Positions 22,396-31,037 of a stretch of DNA of 64,000 bases are shown here, one piece after another. Source of the DNA: Hyalangium versicolor. Its GTDB lineage: Bacteria; Myxococcota; Myxococcia; Myxococcales; Myxococcaceae. Below the pieces are notes generated by a model. The model worked only from the letters and a program-made list of their open reading frames with translations, was not told the origin of the DNA and searched no databases. Numbering within the stretch: the first letter of the stretch is position 1; every line of letters begins with the position of its first letter. The stretch is from positions 248,001 through 312,000 of the forward strand of contig NZ_JAHXBF010000001.1 of assembly GCF_020103695.1 (NCBI RefSeq), given 5' to 3'. The position numbers and the translations under genes are program-made.

Positions 22396-24321
22396 TCAGA
22401 GGCTGTCGAGGAAGGCGAGCAGCGCCAGGCGGTCTTCTCGCGGCAGCTCCACCACCGCGTCCCGTGCCGCCTGTGCTTCACCGCCGTGCCACAGCACCGC
22501 CTCGAGCACCGAGCCGGCCCGCCCATCGTGCAGCAGGTTGACGGCGCCAGACACCTGCGCGGTGAAGCCCAGGCCCCACAGTGGTGCGGTCCGCCATTCA
22601 CTCGCCTCGGGCAGGCCGGAGTCGTCCGCTAGCCCCGCGCCCATGTCGTGAAGGAGCAGGTCGGTGTAGGGGTGCACCGTCTGTGCGCGGAGCTCCTCGA
22701 ACGGGTGGCGCCCACCCGTCGTCAGCTCGCGCAGGTGACAGGCGCCACAACCCACCGCGGCGAACACCTCGGCGCCGCGATGGACCTGCTCCGGTGGAGT
22801 CACTCGCTGCGGAATGACCCCGAGCAGCCGCAGATAGCTGACGAGGCGATTCCGGTCTTCGCTGCCGAGCGTGCTCGCCGCCACGCTCACTCCGAGGTGG
22901 GCCTCGAGCTCGGCATCGACCTGCGCGGAGACCGACGGGTGCTCGGCCTTCCAGCCAAAGCGGCCGAGCCGCGGTTCTTCATCCGGCGCGCCTCTGCTCA
23001 GCGCAGGGCGGCCCGAGATGCCATCCCCGTCGCAGTCGGTCTCGTCGGCGGCCGCCAGGATGGTCGATTCGTCGACCGCCTCGAGCAGCCCCAGGCCGAC
23101 CAGAGCCGGCGCCAGCCGCGCCGACGCGTGCAGTGGCCGGCCGGCGTCGAACACCGGCCGGTGCAGTGTCACCACCTCGCCGTCGCTGAGCGTCACCGAT
23201 TGCGGCTCGATGCGCGAAAGCCGCACTGGGGCCTCCTGGGGCTGAAGCTGGTCGCCGAATTCCGGCTCGCCGGTCAGCTTGAGCACCAGCGATTGCACCT
23301 GCTCTCCCACCGGCGGCAACACGCCGCGGCCGTTGAAGTCATGGCAGGCGACGCAGCTCTTGGCGTTGAACATCGGCCCCAGCACGCCCTGCAAGGGGAG
23401 GGGCGGGTTGCCCGCCTCGACATGGGCGCCCGTGTCGAGCTCGGTGTAGAAGAGCCGGCGGCCTTCGAGAAACCCTTGAGGGTGTGGCCACTGGATGTTG
23501 AGCGCCAACTGCGAGAGCGCGTACTTCGGCGCGACCGGGGTGCCATCGGCGAGGGCGACGAAGGGCACGGTGGTGCCTCCGCCGAGGCGGGCGTCGGGAG
23601 GAGGCCCCAACATGCCGGCGGAGTCGAAGTTCTCGGGCGTGAGGCCGCCGCGGCCGACCTGGTAGCGGAAGGTGTCGGAGAAATAGGCCGACCCGCCGGC
23701 AATGGGGGAGGGGTCCATGGGATCGGCGCCGGCAAGGTAGATGCCGAGCTCGAAGTCGAGGATGTCACCCTCGCGGAGCGGCCGGCCTTCTCGGGTGTTG
23801 TTGGTCACCGTCTGATCGAGCTGGCGCGGCGACACCGGACGCATCTGCTGGTTGACGTGAAAGGTGTAGCCCCCGTTCTGGTTTCCCTCAGGGCCGTACA
23901 TCTTCCAGCTGCGGAAGTTCGTGACTGGGCCGTACGTCGAGACGTCGGCGTTGGGGTAGTACGTGATCTTGATTTCGGAACGGCCGGCCGCGACCGCGTC
24001 TTCGACGACGAGCCGGTAGCTCCGGTTCTCGAACGAGCGCGTGTCGAAGGAACCGAAGCGCTCCTCGCGCTCATGACGGCCGCGCACCCTCCCGGCGACC
24101 TCGGTGACGAGCACGCCGTCCTCCCGGTGGAGGATGATGGGGCCGGTCTCGGCGGGGCCTTCGGCGAACAGCGGGGTCACTTGGGGGAGCGATGCCTGCC
24201 GGCACTGCTGCGGGTCGGGACCGAGCACCACCCCACCACCGCCACCGAGCTTGATCGGCTCGCACCCCGCGAGCACCAGCGCCAGCACCAGCACCAGCAT
24301 GTCGGGCGACCGTCTGCGCAT
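22396..24321 (-). CDS. Di-haem cytochrome c / thiol oxidoreductase-like lipoprotein (DUF1111 type)
   Basis: 641 residues from ATG at 24321 (ATG 24300 is an alternative); upstream frame ignored because the lipoprotein signal (LVLALVLAGC) follows here. Haem motifs are CVACH (323-327) and CGACH (525-529). The C-terminal part has the family signature region HPYTDLLLHDMG, EWRTAPLWGLG and LHDGRA...WHGGEA. The N-terminal 300 residues are an extra domain shared with the protein at 36787-39255. It should sit on the periplasmic or outer-membrane side and transfer electrons or act as a peroxidase/oxidase; the substrate is unknown. Last gene of the ECF sigma/FecR operon, 13 nt after the preceding stop. 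Confidence 0.9.
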   Translation of the reverse strand: MRRRSPDMLVLVLALVLAGCEPIKLGGGGGVVLGPDPQQCRQASLPQVTPLFAEGPAETGPIILHREDGVLVTEVAGRVRGRHEREERFGSFDTRSFENRSYRLVVEDAVAAGRSEIKITYYPNADVSTYGPVTNFRSWKMYGPEGNQNGGYTFHVNQQMRPVSPRQLDQTVTNNTREGRPLREGDILDFELGIYLAGADPMDPSPIAGGSAYFSDTFRYQVGRGGLTPENFDSAGMLGPPPDARLGGGTTVPFVALADGTPVAPKYALSQLALNIQWPHPQGFLEGRRLFYTELDTGAHVEAGNPPLPLQGVLGPMFNAKSCVACHDFNGRGVLPPVGEQVQSLVLKLTGEPEFGDQLQPQEAPVRLSRIEPQSVTLSDGEVVTLHRPVFDAGRPLHASARLAPALVGLGLLEAVDESTILAAADETDCDGDGISGRPALSRGAPDEEPRLGRFGWKAEHPSVSAQVDAELEAHLGVSVAASTLGSEDRNRLVSYLRLLGVIPQRVTPPEQVHRGAEVFAAVGCGACHLRELTTGGRHPFEELRAQTVHPYTDLLLHDMGAGLADDSGLPEASEWRTAPLWGLGFTAQVSGAVNLLHDGRAGSVLEAVLWHGGEAQAARDAVVELPREDRLALLAFLDSL

Positions 24322-24334
24322 CGGCTTCGCCAAT

Positions 24335-25279
24335 CTACCACCCGCGCACGCCGCCCGAGAACCAGAGCGCGCCGAAGGCACCGCCGACCCGAACGGGCGA
24401 CTCGCCCACCACGGTGCCCTCGAGGCGCGGGGCCCAGACGACTCCATCGAGGCCCAGCCCGAGCGCAAGCCACCCCGACGGCCGCCACTCGCCGCTCACC
24501 CCCGCCTGGGGACCCCAGAGCACGCCCTGCGTGACAGCCCCCACATGCCCTTCCGCCGGCCGGCCCTTGAGCACCCCGATCCCGCCGCGCAGCCCGACGC
24601 CGCCTCGAATCATCCACCGCGCCCGCTCGGCCCGCGCGTCGAAGGTGAAACCCCCATCGACCAGCGTCGCCAACACCGAGCCCGAGGTTCGCTGTGCTTC
24701 TCCCCGCAGCGCCGCCACGTCGAGGCGCATGCCCACCCAGCTCCCAAGCCGCACGTCGGCCGCGAGTCCCCCGCCAAACAGCGGCACCGCCCCCGAGCGG
24801 CCGACGCCGAACAGGCCGAGCTGCACCCGGCCCGGCTCGGCGATGGGAGCGGGCGGAGCCTGTGGGGCGGGCGGGGCCGGTAGGGTGGGCGGGGCCGGTG
24901 GGGGAGGCGGAGCCTCGACCGGCGGGGGGGGCGGCTCGGCTGGGGGGGAAGACCACAGCCGCGCGACGGCTTCGGCCACCACCAACGCGACTGTCCGGGG
25001 AACGGCCAACGTGCTGACGTCGGAGATGTCGACCTCGAACTGCTCGGGCTTTCGGCTCGACATCTCGAGCGCCACCCTGTAGCGCGGCGCCGTGCAGTCG
25101 ACGGTCACCCGCGTGTCACCCTCGCTGTACTCCGCGTTGACGGGCACCTTGAGCTCGATCGCCAGCAGCCGGCGCAGCTCAGGTTCGACGCCGGGTGGGC
25201 AACTGGTGGCGCTCATCGCCACACGCCCCGAGCCAGGCATCGAGACGGCGACCACCAACCACACCACAGCAACCATCAC
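24335..25279 (-). CDS. Exported protein with Pro-rich linker and beta-barrel-like C-terminus
   Basis: 314 residues starting at GTG 25279 or ATG 25276, with a hydrophobic N-terminal signal. Residues about 25-110 form a small alpha/beta domain, followed by a Pro-rich linker (about 113-148) and a C-terminal region of alternating hydrophobic and Gly-rich strands typical of an outer-membrane barrel. Myxobacterial genomes often place such a protein after an ECF sigma and a FecR-like gene; it may sense or anchor envelope material. No named family recognised. It lies between FecR-like and cytochrome genes in a - strand operon. Confidence 0.8.
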   Translation of the reverse strand: MMVAVVWLVVAVSMPGSGRVAMSATSCPPGVEPELRRLLAIELKVPVNAEYSEGDTRVTVDCTAPRYRVALEMSSRKPEQFEVDISDVSTLAVPRTVALVVAEAVARLWSSPPAEPPPPPVEAPPPPPAPPTLPAPPAPQAPPAPIAEPGRVQLGLFGVGRSGAVPLFGGGLAADVRLGSWVGMRLDVAALRGEAQRTSGSVLATLVDGGFTFDARAERARWMIRGGVGLRGGIGVLKGRPAEGHVGAVTQGVLWGPQAGVSGEWRPSGWLALGLGLDGVVWAPRLEGTVVGESPVRVGGAFGALWFSGGVRGW

Positions 25280-25328
25280 GCCTGGGCCACCTGCGCAGCG
25301 CCGGGGGACCCGGACGGAAGAGGGGACA

Positions 25329-26465
25329 TCACGGTGCTTCGAGCCTCCCCCATTGTCTCACGGCGTCGACCCGCCGCGACTGCGGAAACTCGTCGACGAA
25401 GCGCTCGGCAGTGCTGCGGGCGGCCGCGGCGTCTCCCGCCCGGGCCTGGGCCTCGACGGCGCGGGCAAGCGCGTCGGGGGCGAGCGGGCCCTTCGGGGCC
25501 AGCGCGTGCGCCTCGAGAAACGCGTCGGCAGCCTCTCGCGGGTTGCCCAGGTCGTCGAGCAGCACCCGACCGAGGGTAAAGGCGGCGAGCGACGCGCGCG
25601 GGTCACCGCGAAAGTGCGACAGCACCCGGCGGAGCGGGGCGAGCGAAGCCTCGGGGTGGCCACTGAGACGGGCCACGTCGGCGGCGCGGAGCAGGTCGCC
25701 GGGCTCGTCATCGGGAGCGCCCTCGCGCTGCAGCGCCGACCATGCAGTCTGGAAATCGCCCTGCTCCGCGAGCGCTCGCCAGGTGACCGGACGACGCACG
25801 CTTTTTTTGCCAGGGGGCCGCGGTGTCGGCGCCACGCTCGGTGCCGGGGGCATCGCGGGCCCACCCCCGTCCTCGCTCGCCTCGGTCGTCACCTCGGCAG
25901 GCCCGGTGGGCGCGCCGACAGCTTCAGGGGCGAGTGCCTCGGCGCGGAAGGTGCCTTGCTCGCCCGCCGCCAGCAGTGTCTCCCGAGCTCCGGTGCGCAC
26001 CCGAACGCGGCCCTCGGTGACCACCACGCTCACCTGCTCGTCACCGCGGGTGACCGAAAACGCGGTGCCGACCACCTCGACTTCCACCGCGCCAGCCGAC
26101 ACCCGCACCAGCCGCCCGTGCTGCGGGGCGACACGGAAGCGCATGGAGCCGTGCTCGAGCTCAAGCCACAAGAGTCCCGGCTCCGAGTGGAGGGTGCGCA
26201 CCGGCGCACCGATGGGCATCACCACCCGCGCGTCTTCACCGATCGCGACCTCGGGAAGGCCGGGCCCGCGCAGCTTCGACGGGATGAAAATCCCGGCCAG
26301 CAGGAGCGCCGCAACGCCGAGCCCGGCTACAGCCACCCGTCGGCGCACCGCCCGTTGGCGGTAGCGCCGGCGCACCTCGGCTTCGAACAGGGTCGACTCG
26401 TGGGTCGAGTACTGCGGTTCGAGCGAGCGCGCCGCCTCAGCCCAACGCTGATGCAGGTTAGTCAC
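25329..26465 (-). CDS. FecR-domain protein (anti-sigma/regulatory, single-pass membrane)
   Basis: 378 residues from GTG 26465, which overlaps the end of the sigma factor gene by 8 nt; longer upstream frame rejected as antisense-like composition within the sigma gene. Single membrane helix at about 47-65 (VAVAGLGVAALLLAGIF), then a periplasmic FecR domain (about 90-195; V-V-G-T-A-F-S-V-T core), and a C-terminal TPR-like helical repeat region (about 250-370). Expected to control the neighbouring ECF sigma factor in response to an envelope signal. Confidence 0.9.
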   Translation of the reverse strand: MTNLHQRWAEAARSLEPQYSTHESTLFEAEVRRRYRQRAVRRRVAVAGLGVAALLLAGIFIPSKLRGPGLPEVAIGEDARVVMPIGAPVRTLHSEPGLLWLELEHGSMRFRVAPQHGRLVRVSAGAVEVEVVGTAFSVTRGDEQVSVVVTEGRVRVRTGARETLLAAGEQGTFRAEALAPEAVGAPTGPAEVTTEASEDGGGPAMPPAPSVAPTPRPPGKKSVRRPVTWRALAEQGDFQTAWSALQREGAPDDEPGDLLRAADVARLSGHPEASLAPLRRVLSHFRGDPRASLAAFTLGRVLLDDLGNPREAADAFLEAHALAPKGPLAPDALARAVEAQARAGDAAAARSTAERFVDEFPQSRRVDAVRQWGRLEAP

Positions 26466-27003
26466 GGTGCGCCTCCTCCATCGCCGCGTCCACCGCGGAG
26501 ATGCGTCGTTTGGCCGTCGAGAGCGAGCAGCCCAAGAGCTCGGCGACGCGCTCGAGCTGCTCACCCTCGAGATAGCGCAGGCTCCACGCCACCTGCTCGT
26601 CCGCCGACCTGCCGTCGAGCACCCGGTACACGTCGTTCAACAGCGCTCGGTGCTCGCCATTGGCGCGGGGCGTGGAGAGCAGCGTGGGGTGCCAAAGCTC
26701 CCACAGGCCGAAAGCGCGCTGCAGCCGCCGCCTTTTCAGCCGCCTCAACGTCAGCCGCACCGCGGTCGACACAAGGTAGGGCTTGACCCGTAGGGGGTTT
26801 TCGAGCCGCTTGAGGCCATCGAGGGCACGCACGAAGGTGTCCTGCACGATGTCGTCGACCTCGTCGTCACGCCCCAACATGCGCCTCACCACCCCCGCTA
26901 TATAAGGGCGGTACGCCCGGACCACGGCCGTGAAGTCGGCCGGGTCGACCTCCCGCTCGGTGGCGTCCTGGTGCAGTGGAATGAGTCGCCCGGGTACGGA
27001 CAT
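26458..27003 (-). CDS. ECF-type RNA polymerase sigma factor
   Basis: 181 residues. Region 2 contains DEVDDIVQDTFVRAL (RNA polymerase binding and -10 recognition) and region 4 ends in LLGCSLSTAKRRI, the helix-turn-helix for the -35. First gene of an operon with FecR-like, barrel-like and di-haem cytochrome genes, and divergent from the DUF1592 gene. It likely transcribes this operon and perhaps the divergent one, because the two share a 224-bp region and both encode haem proteins. The cognate promoter motif could not be identified by eye. Confidence 0.93.
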   Translation of the reverse strand: MSVPGRLIPLHQDATEREVDPADFTAVVRAYRPYIAGVVRRMLGRDDEVDDIVQDTFVRALDGLKRLENPLRVKPYLVSTAVRLTLRRLKRRRLQRAFGLWELWHPTLLSTPRANGEHRALLNDVYRVLDGRSADEQVAWSLRYLEGEQLERVAELLGCSLSTAKRRISAVDAAMEEAHRD

Positions 27004-27227
27004 GACCCTTTAGAGACCCTACCGCCCAAAAGCAGGTCACGCCAACCTCGAATGGGAGGCCTGTGGAGGGCAGGGCAAGTGCTCCCTTCGCCTACACCAG
27101 GCGCCACCTGCCTCCACGCCTCGAGCAAACGAACACGTCGTGTCGATTTGTTGAGCCGAATACAGCCGCACGAGTCTCTACACGCGTGATGGCAGAGCCC
27201 ACTTCGGCGTCTCTGCAAGGAGCGACC
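27004..27227. promoter_or_regulatory. Divergent promoter region between ECF sigma and DUF1592 genes
   Basis: 224 bp between two divergent operons; both transcripts must start here or close by. The DUF1592 gene has AAGGAG at 27218-27223. No confident -35/-10 element was found by eye. Confidence 0.4.
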
Positions 27228-28790
27228 ATGCGTCCAGGCCTGGCTCTCAAACGTGTTGGAGTCTGTGTTCTTCTCGGGCTCGCGGCATGCGAGGGTTCTT
27301 CCTTTCTAACTCTGTCGAACCAAGGTCAAAGCGAGCGCGAGACGATGTCGGCGCATCTGCTGACCGCGTCGGAATACAACGCAACGGTTCAGGATCTGCT
27401 CGGAGTCACGTCTCGGCCGGCTGACTACTTCCCAGCGGTTTCAGCGTCCGAGTTCGACGCGAACGTGGGCGTGCTCGCCTCCCTGTCGCAGGTTCAAAGT
27501 GAAGCGGTCTTCAACGCCGCCCGCGACGTGGTGGCCAAGGCCTTCGAGTCGCCCGAGCTCACCGCGCGCCTGGTCACCTGCACTCCCACCAGTGACACGG
27601 ATGATGAATGTCCGAAGTCTCTTGTGAAGACGCTGGGGCGCCACGCGTTCCGCCGCTCCCTCGACGCTGAAGAGGTGGACGCGTACATGGCGACCTACCA
27701 CAAGGCGAGGCAGTCGCTGGAGATGGGGCACGTGGACGCGATCGCGCACGTGCTTCGGGTGATGCTCAGCAGCCCGTCGTTCTTCCTTCGCATCGAGCGC
27801 CCCGGAAAGGGAAATAGCTCATTCGAGTCCACGGCGCTGGCGAGCCGCCTCTCCTACCTGATCTGGGGCTCCATGCCCGATGATGAGCTGCTCGATATCG
27901 CCGAGAGCGGCAAGCTCGACGATGACGCGGCGCTGATCGCCATGACGGACAAGATGCTCGAGGATCCTCGATCACAGCGCTTCGTCTCCCAATTCCTCGG
28001 CCAGTGGCTCGGCACCGTGCGTCTCTCGAGCCACAACGTCGACACCAGCCGCTTCCCCCAATGGACGCCGGCAGTGGCAAAGGCGGTCGAGGCACAGGCC
28101 AACGATTTCTTGTCTGCCTTCGTGACCGGGACCACCCCCTGGAAGGATCTGTTCCTGGCCCCTCTCCCGGCGAACACAGTGGTCCAGCCGCTGCTCGCCT
28201 CTGACCCGGCGACCCTGCAGCGGCGCGGCTTCCTGATGCTGCCGGCCTTCCTGACGCTCAGCTCCCACAGCGATCGCACCTCGCCCACCGCCCGTGCCAA
28301 GGGCGTCGTCACGTCGCTCTTCTGCACCGATATGACGCCTCCGCCAGGAGTCGTCACGGAGCTTCCGCCGCAGGATGGCCCGACGCCCAAAACCGTTCGC
28401 GAGCGACTCGAGGTGCACCGGCGCAATCCGTCCTGCGCGGGCTGCCACGACATGCTCGATCCGCTCGGACTCAGCCTCGAGAACTTCGATGCAGTGGGGC
28501 GCTACCGCACCCTGGACGAGGGGCAGCCCATCGACGCGAGCGGCGTCTACGAGGGCACGCCCATCAACAACGTGTCGGAGTTGTTGCCGCTGCTTGCGCA
28601 GGATTCGCGGCTCGGTGCTTGCGCACCGCGGAAGCTGTACAGCTTCGCCATGCGTCGCAGTCTGGCGCTGGACGACGAGCCGGAGGTCACCAGGTTGGCA
28701 TCGACCTGGAATGCAGGAACGCTCCGCGAACTCCTTCACCAGGTCGTGATTTCGCCCGCCTTCCGTGGGCACGCCAAGGAGACTCCATGA
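27228..28790 (+). CDS. DUF1592-type cytochrome-motif lipoprotein (DUF1587/1592/1588/1585 set)
   Basis: 520 residues from ATG 27228, preceded by AAGGAG; further upstream in-frame codons lack this. Lipoprotein signal ends in LGLAAC. The rest matches the planctomycete/myxobacterial set: N-terminal LTASEYNATVQDLLG (DUF1587/1595-like), central DUF1592, a haem-type CAGCH in the DUF1588 region (NPSCAGCHDMLDPLG), and a C-terminal DUF1585. In many genomes it is paired with a DUF1552 protein, and so it is here, with an ATGA overlap. Probably a surface or periplasmic redox/binding complex; exact role unknown. Confidence 0.92.
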   Translation: MRPGLALKRVGVCVLLGLAACEGSSFLTLSNQGQSERETMSAHLLTASEYNATVQDLLGVTSRPADYFPAVSASEFDANVGVLASLSQVQSEAVFNAARDVVAKAFESPELTARLVTCTPTSDTDDECPKSLVKTLGRHAFRRSLDAEEVDAYMATYHKARQSLEMGHVDAIAHVLRVMLSSPSFFLRIERPGKGNSSFESTALASRLSYLIWGSMPDDELLDIAESGKLDDDAALIAMTDKMLEDPRSQRFVSQFLGQWLGTVRLSSHNVDTSRFPQWTPAVAKAVEAQANDFLSAFVTGTTPWKDLFLAPLPANTVVQPLLASDPATLQRRGFLMLPAFLTLSSHSDRTSPTARAKGVVTSLFCTDMTPPPGVVTELPPQDGPTPKTVRERLEVHRRNPSCAGCHDMLDPLGLSLENFDAVGRYRTLDEGQPIDASGVYEGTPINNVSELLPLLAQDSRLGACAPRKLYSFAMRRSLALDDEPEVTRLASTWNAGTLRELLHQVVISPAFRGHAKETP

Positions 28791-30301
28791 AGACCCCATT
28801 GTCGCGCCGAGCCCTCCTGCGTGGAGCAGGCGTCGTGCTTTCCCTTCCCTGGTTGGAGGCGCTCGCGCCTCGCGTCGCCCATGCCGCGGGCGGGAGCATT
28901 CCTCGCCGTCTGTTGATCTGCGCCTTCCCCAACGGGGCCCCGCACGATTGGTGGAGCACGGCTCCCGCGTTCGGAACGTCCGTCTCGGGTGACGCGTTCA
29001 CGCTGCCCAACGTGCTCACGCCCTTCCAGCCCATCAAGCACAAGCTGATGATGGTGAGCCGACTGGGCAACTACACGTGGAGCAACGACGGCGACAAGCC
29101 GACCCCGAGCGTCGAGCCGTCGCACGCGCGTTGCATGTCGGCCGTCACCACCTGCATCGACGCCGATGAGGTCGCGCGCAAGGCGAAACTCCCCCTCGAC
29201 TCCGCGGTGCGAAGCACCACCTCGGTGGATCAGCTCATCGCGCAGACCCTGCAGGGCCAGACCGGCCTCAACTCGATGCAGACCGGCCTGGGCGTCAAGC
29301 CCGGCTTCTTCGACTACCGCAGCTACGCCTACAACCAGGTGCTGTCGTGGAAGTCGCCGACCGAGCCGCTCAAGCGGAACGTCAATCCGCGTGTCATTTT
29401 CGACGCGTTGGTCGGAAGCGGCAGCGCTCAGACTCCGGCGGAGCTCGCCAGGCTCAAGGCGCGAGAGAAGAGCGTGCTGGACGCGGTCCGCGAGGACACG
29501 AATCGCATCAAGAAGCGCGTGAGCAGCCGCGACCAGCAGGTGCTGGACCAGTACCTGACGACCGTGCGGAGCCTTGAGATCGCCACCGATCAGGTCGCGG
29601 CCACATGCCGTACGCTTGCCGTGCCCAGCGCAGTGCCCGAGCCGCCCGGCCCGCAGCAGGGGCTGTCCCAGGGGCAGGACGGGTACGATCACGAGCTCCA
29701 CGCAGACGTGATGAACGATCTCATCACACTCGCCTTCGAGTGCGATCGCACTCGCGTGGTGACCCACCTGCTCGATGACGCGCGTTCCGAGTTCGAATAT
29801 CGCAACATCCCCGCTGCGGACCGTACGCGCGTGGGGCTCGCGTACAATGCGGGCTCCAGCCTCCACTACCACGGCTGCCAGCACGGAGAGGGCGAGCTGG
29901 CCGATACGACGGAGAATGGCAAGTACAAGATCGTGAAGCCGAGCAACCGCGACTTCGCGGCCATCAACGCCTGGATGGGCCGCAAGGTGGCGGAGCTCGC
30001 TCTCAAGCTGGATGCCATCCCTGAAGGTGATGGCACCGTGCTCGATCACACCACGCTCGTGTTCCTCAGCGAGATGCGCACGCACGACCACGATGCGTTC
30101 GATCTGCCGGTCCTGATCGTCGGCGGCAACGGTGCCCTGAAGCAAAACACGCACATCTCTTATGGTTCGGTGGGCAACGACCGGCAGCTCCGCGATATGT
30201 GGTACACCCTCATGCGGAATGTCTTCGGCATGCCTGTGACCTCGTTTGGAGAGGACGCCCGAGGCGTGGCGAACGCGGAGCTCACCGAGATCCTCGCCTA
30301 A
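28787..30301 (+). CDS. DUF1552 protein with twin-arginine signal
   Basis: 504 residues from ATG 28787, overlapping the previous stop (ATGA). The N-terminus SRRALLRGAG followed by a hydrophobic stretch and AHA is a Tat signal, so the folded protein is exported. The body is DUF1552, related to the alkaline-phosphatase-like/DUF1501 sulfatase fold group; a C-terminal stretch THDHDAFDLP could bind a metal. Always found with DUF1592-type proteins. Role unknown; presumably acts with its neighbour outside the inner membrane. Confidence 0.92.
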   Translation: MKTPLSRRALLRGAGVVLSLPWLEALAPRVAHAAGGSIPRRLLICAFPNGAPHDWWSTAPAFGTSVSGDAFTLPNVLTPFQPIKHKLMMVSRLGNYTWSNDGDKPTPSVEPSHARCMSAVTTCIDADEVARKAKLPLDSAVRSTTSVDQLIAQTLQGQTGLNSMQTGLGVKPGFFDYRSYAYNQVLSWKSPTEPLKRNVNPRVIFDALVGSGSAQTPAELARLKAREKSVLDAVREDTNRIKKRVSSRDQQVLDQYLTTVRSLEIATDQVAATCRTLAVPSAVPEPPGPQQGLSQGQDGYDHELHADVMNDLITLAFECDRTRVVTHLLDDARSEFEYRNIPAADRTRVGLAYNAGSSLHYHGCQHGEGELADTTENGKYKIVKPSNRDFAAINAWMGRKVAELALKLDAIPEGDGTVLDHTTLVFLSEMRTHDHDAFDLPVLIVGGNGALKQNTHISYGSVGNDRQLRDMWYTLMRNVFGMPVTSFGEDARGVANAELTEILA

Positions 30302-30396
30302 CCTCTCTCTTGGGGCGTGCCTTCAACCACGGAGCCGCCTCGAGGGAACACTCGCTGTAGAGATTGCTTGATAGCACGGCGCCGCGGGTTGCGAGC

Positions 30397-30411
30397 GCCG
30401 CTGCCAGCGGC
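30397..30411. repeat. Short perfect GC palindrome in the DUF1552-YceI gap
   Basis: GCCGCTG-C-CAGCGGC reads the same on both strands and is followed by TTGCTTTC. It could form a small terminator-like hairpin ending the DUF1592-DUF1552 transcript. Weak evidence: the loop is tight and the T-tract short. Confidence 0.3.
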
Positions 30412-30448
30412 TTGCTTTCAAACACCGTGACTGGCCGGAAAGTGACTG

Positions 30449-31015
30449 ATGATGCGTCAGCGATCGATGGTTGTTCAGATGGTGCTGTCCCTGGGGCTTT
30501 CCTTGGGAACTCCGAGTGTCGCTTTCGCCGCGGGGTTCACCCTTCAGGGCGCGACCAAGGTTTCATTCGTAGGGAAGGGGCCCGCCGGATTCAAGCTGGT
30601 GGGGACCACCGAGAAGCTGTCGCTCCAGGACGACGGCCAGTCCATCACCCTCACGGTGCCGCTGGACTCCCTTGATACGGGCATCGAGCTACGCAATCGG
30701 CACATGAAGGAGAAGTACCTGGAGACGGCCAAATTCCCCCAGGCCGTACTCGTGGTGAAGCGTAGCGAGCTGCTGGTGCCGGCCAAGGGCGAGACGAAGT
30801 CCGGCCAGGCCAAGGGAATGCTCACCCTGCACGGCGAGACGCGAGAGGTGGTACTGGAGTACCGCGCGGTGCGAGCGGCCGATCAGACGACGAAGGTGAC
30901 GTCGCAGGTGAAGCTGAATTTCAAGGACTTCGGCGTCGCCGTCCCAAACTACATGGGCATCACCGTGAAGCCAGACATCGACGTCGATGTTGCCTTCGAA
31001 GTCACCCAGGCTTGA
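30449..31015 (+). CDS. YceI-family periplasmic protein
   Basis: 188 residues. Signal peptide of about 27 residues ending AFA. The mature protein is a YceI lipocalin-like barrel with the usual conserved parts: LDTGIELRNRHMKEKYLE, a HGETREV strand and a final FKDFGV...KPDIDVDVAFEV. YceI proteins bind isoprenoid-like lipids such as ubiquinone analogues in the periplasm. With haem-motif neighbours it may serve electron transport, but this is inference. It is 22 nt upstream of the next gene. Confidence 0.93.
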   Translation: MMRQRSMVVQMVLSLGLSLGTPSVAFAAGFTLQGATKVSFVGKGPAGFKLVGTTEKLSLQDDGQSITLTVPLDSLDTGIELRNRHMKEKYLETAKFPQAVLVVKRSELLVPAKGETKSGQAKGMLTLHGETREVVLEYRAVRAADQTTKVTSQVKLNFKDFGVAVPNYMGITVKPDIDVDVAFEVTQA

Positions 31016-31037
31016 GAACAGAGGGAAGGGCTCAGAC

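Noticed and set aside
22648..24534. 628-codon + strand frame opposite the di-haem cytochrome
   Set aside because: The - strand protein has haem motifs, lipobox and a complete family pattern; the + frame has none and is full of Arg/Pro-rich low complexity.
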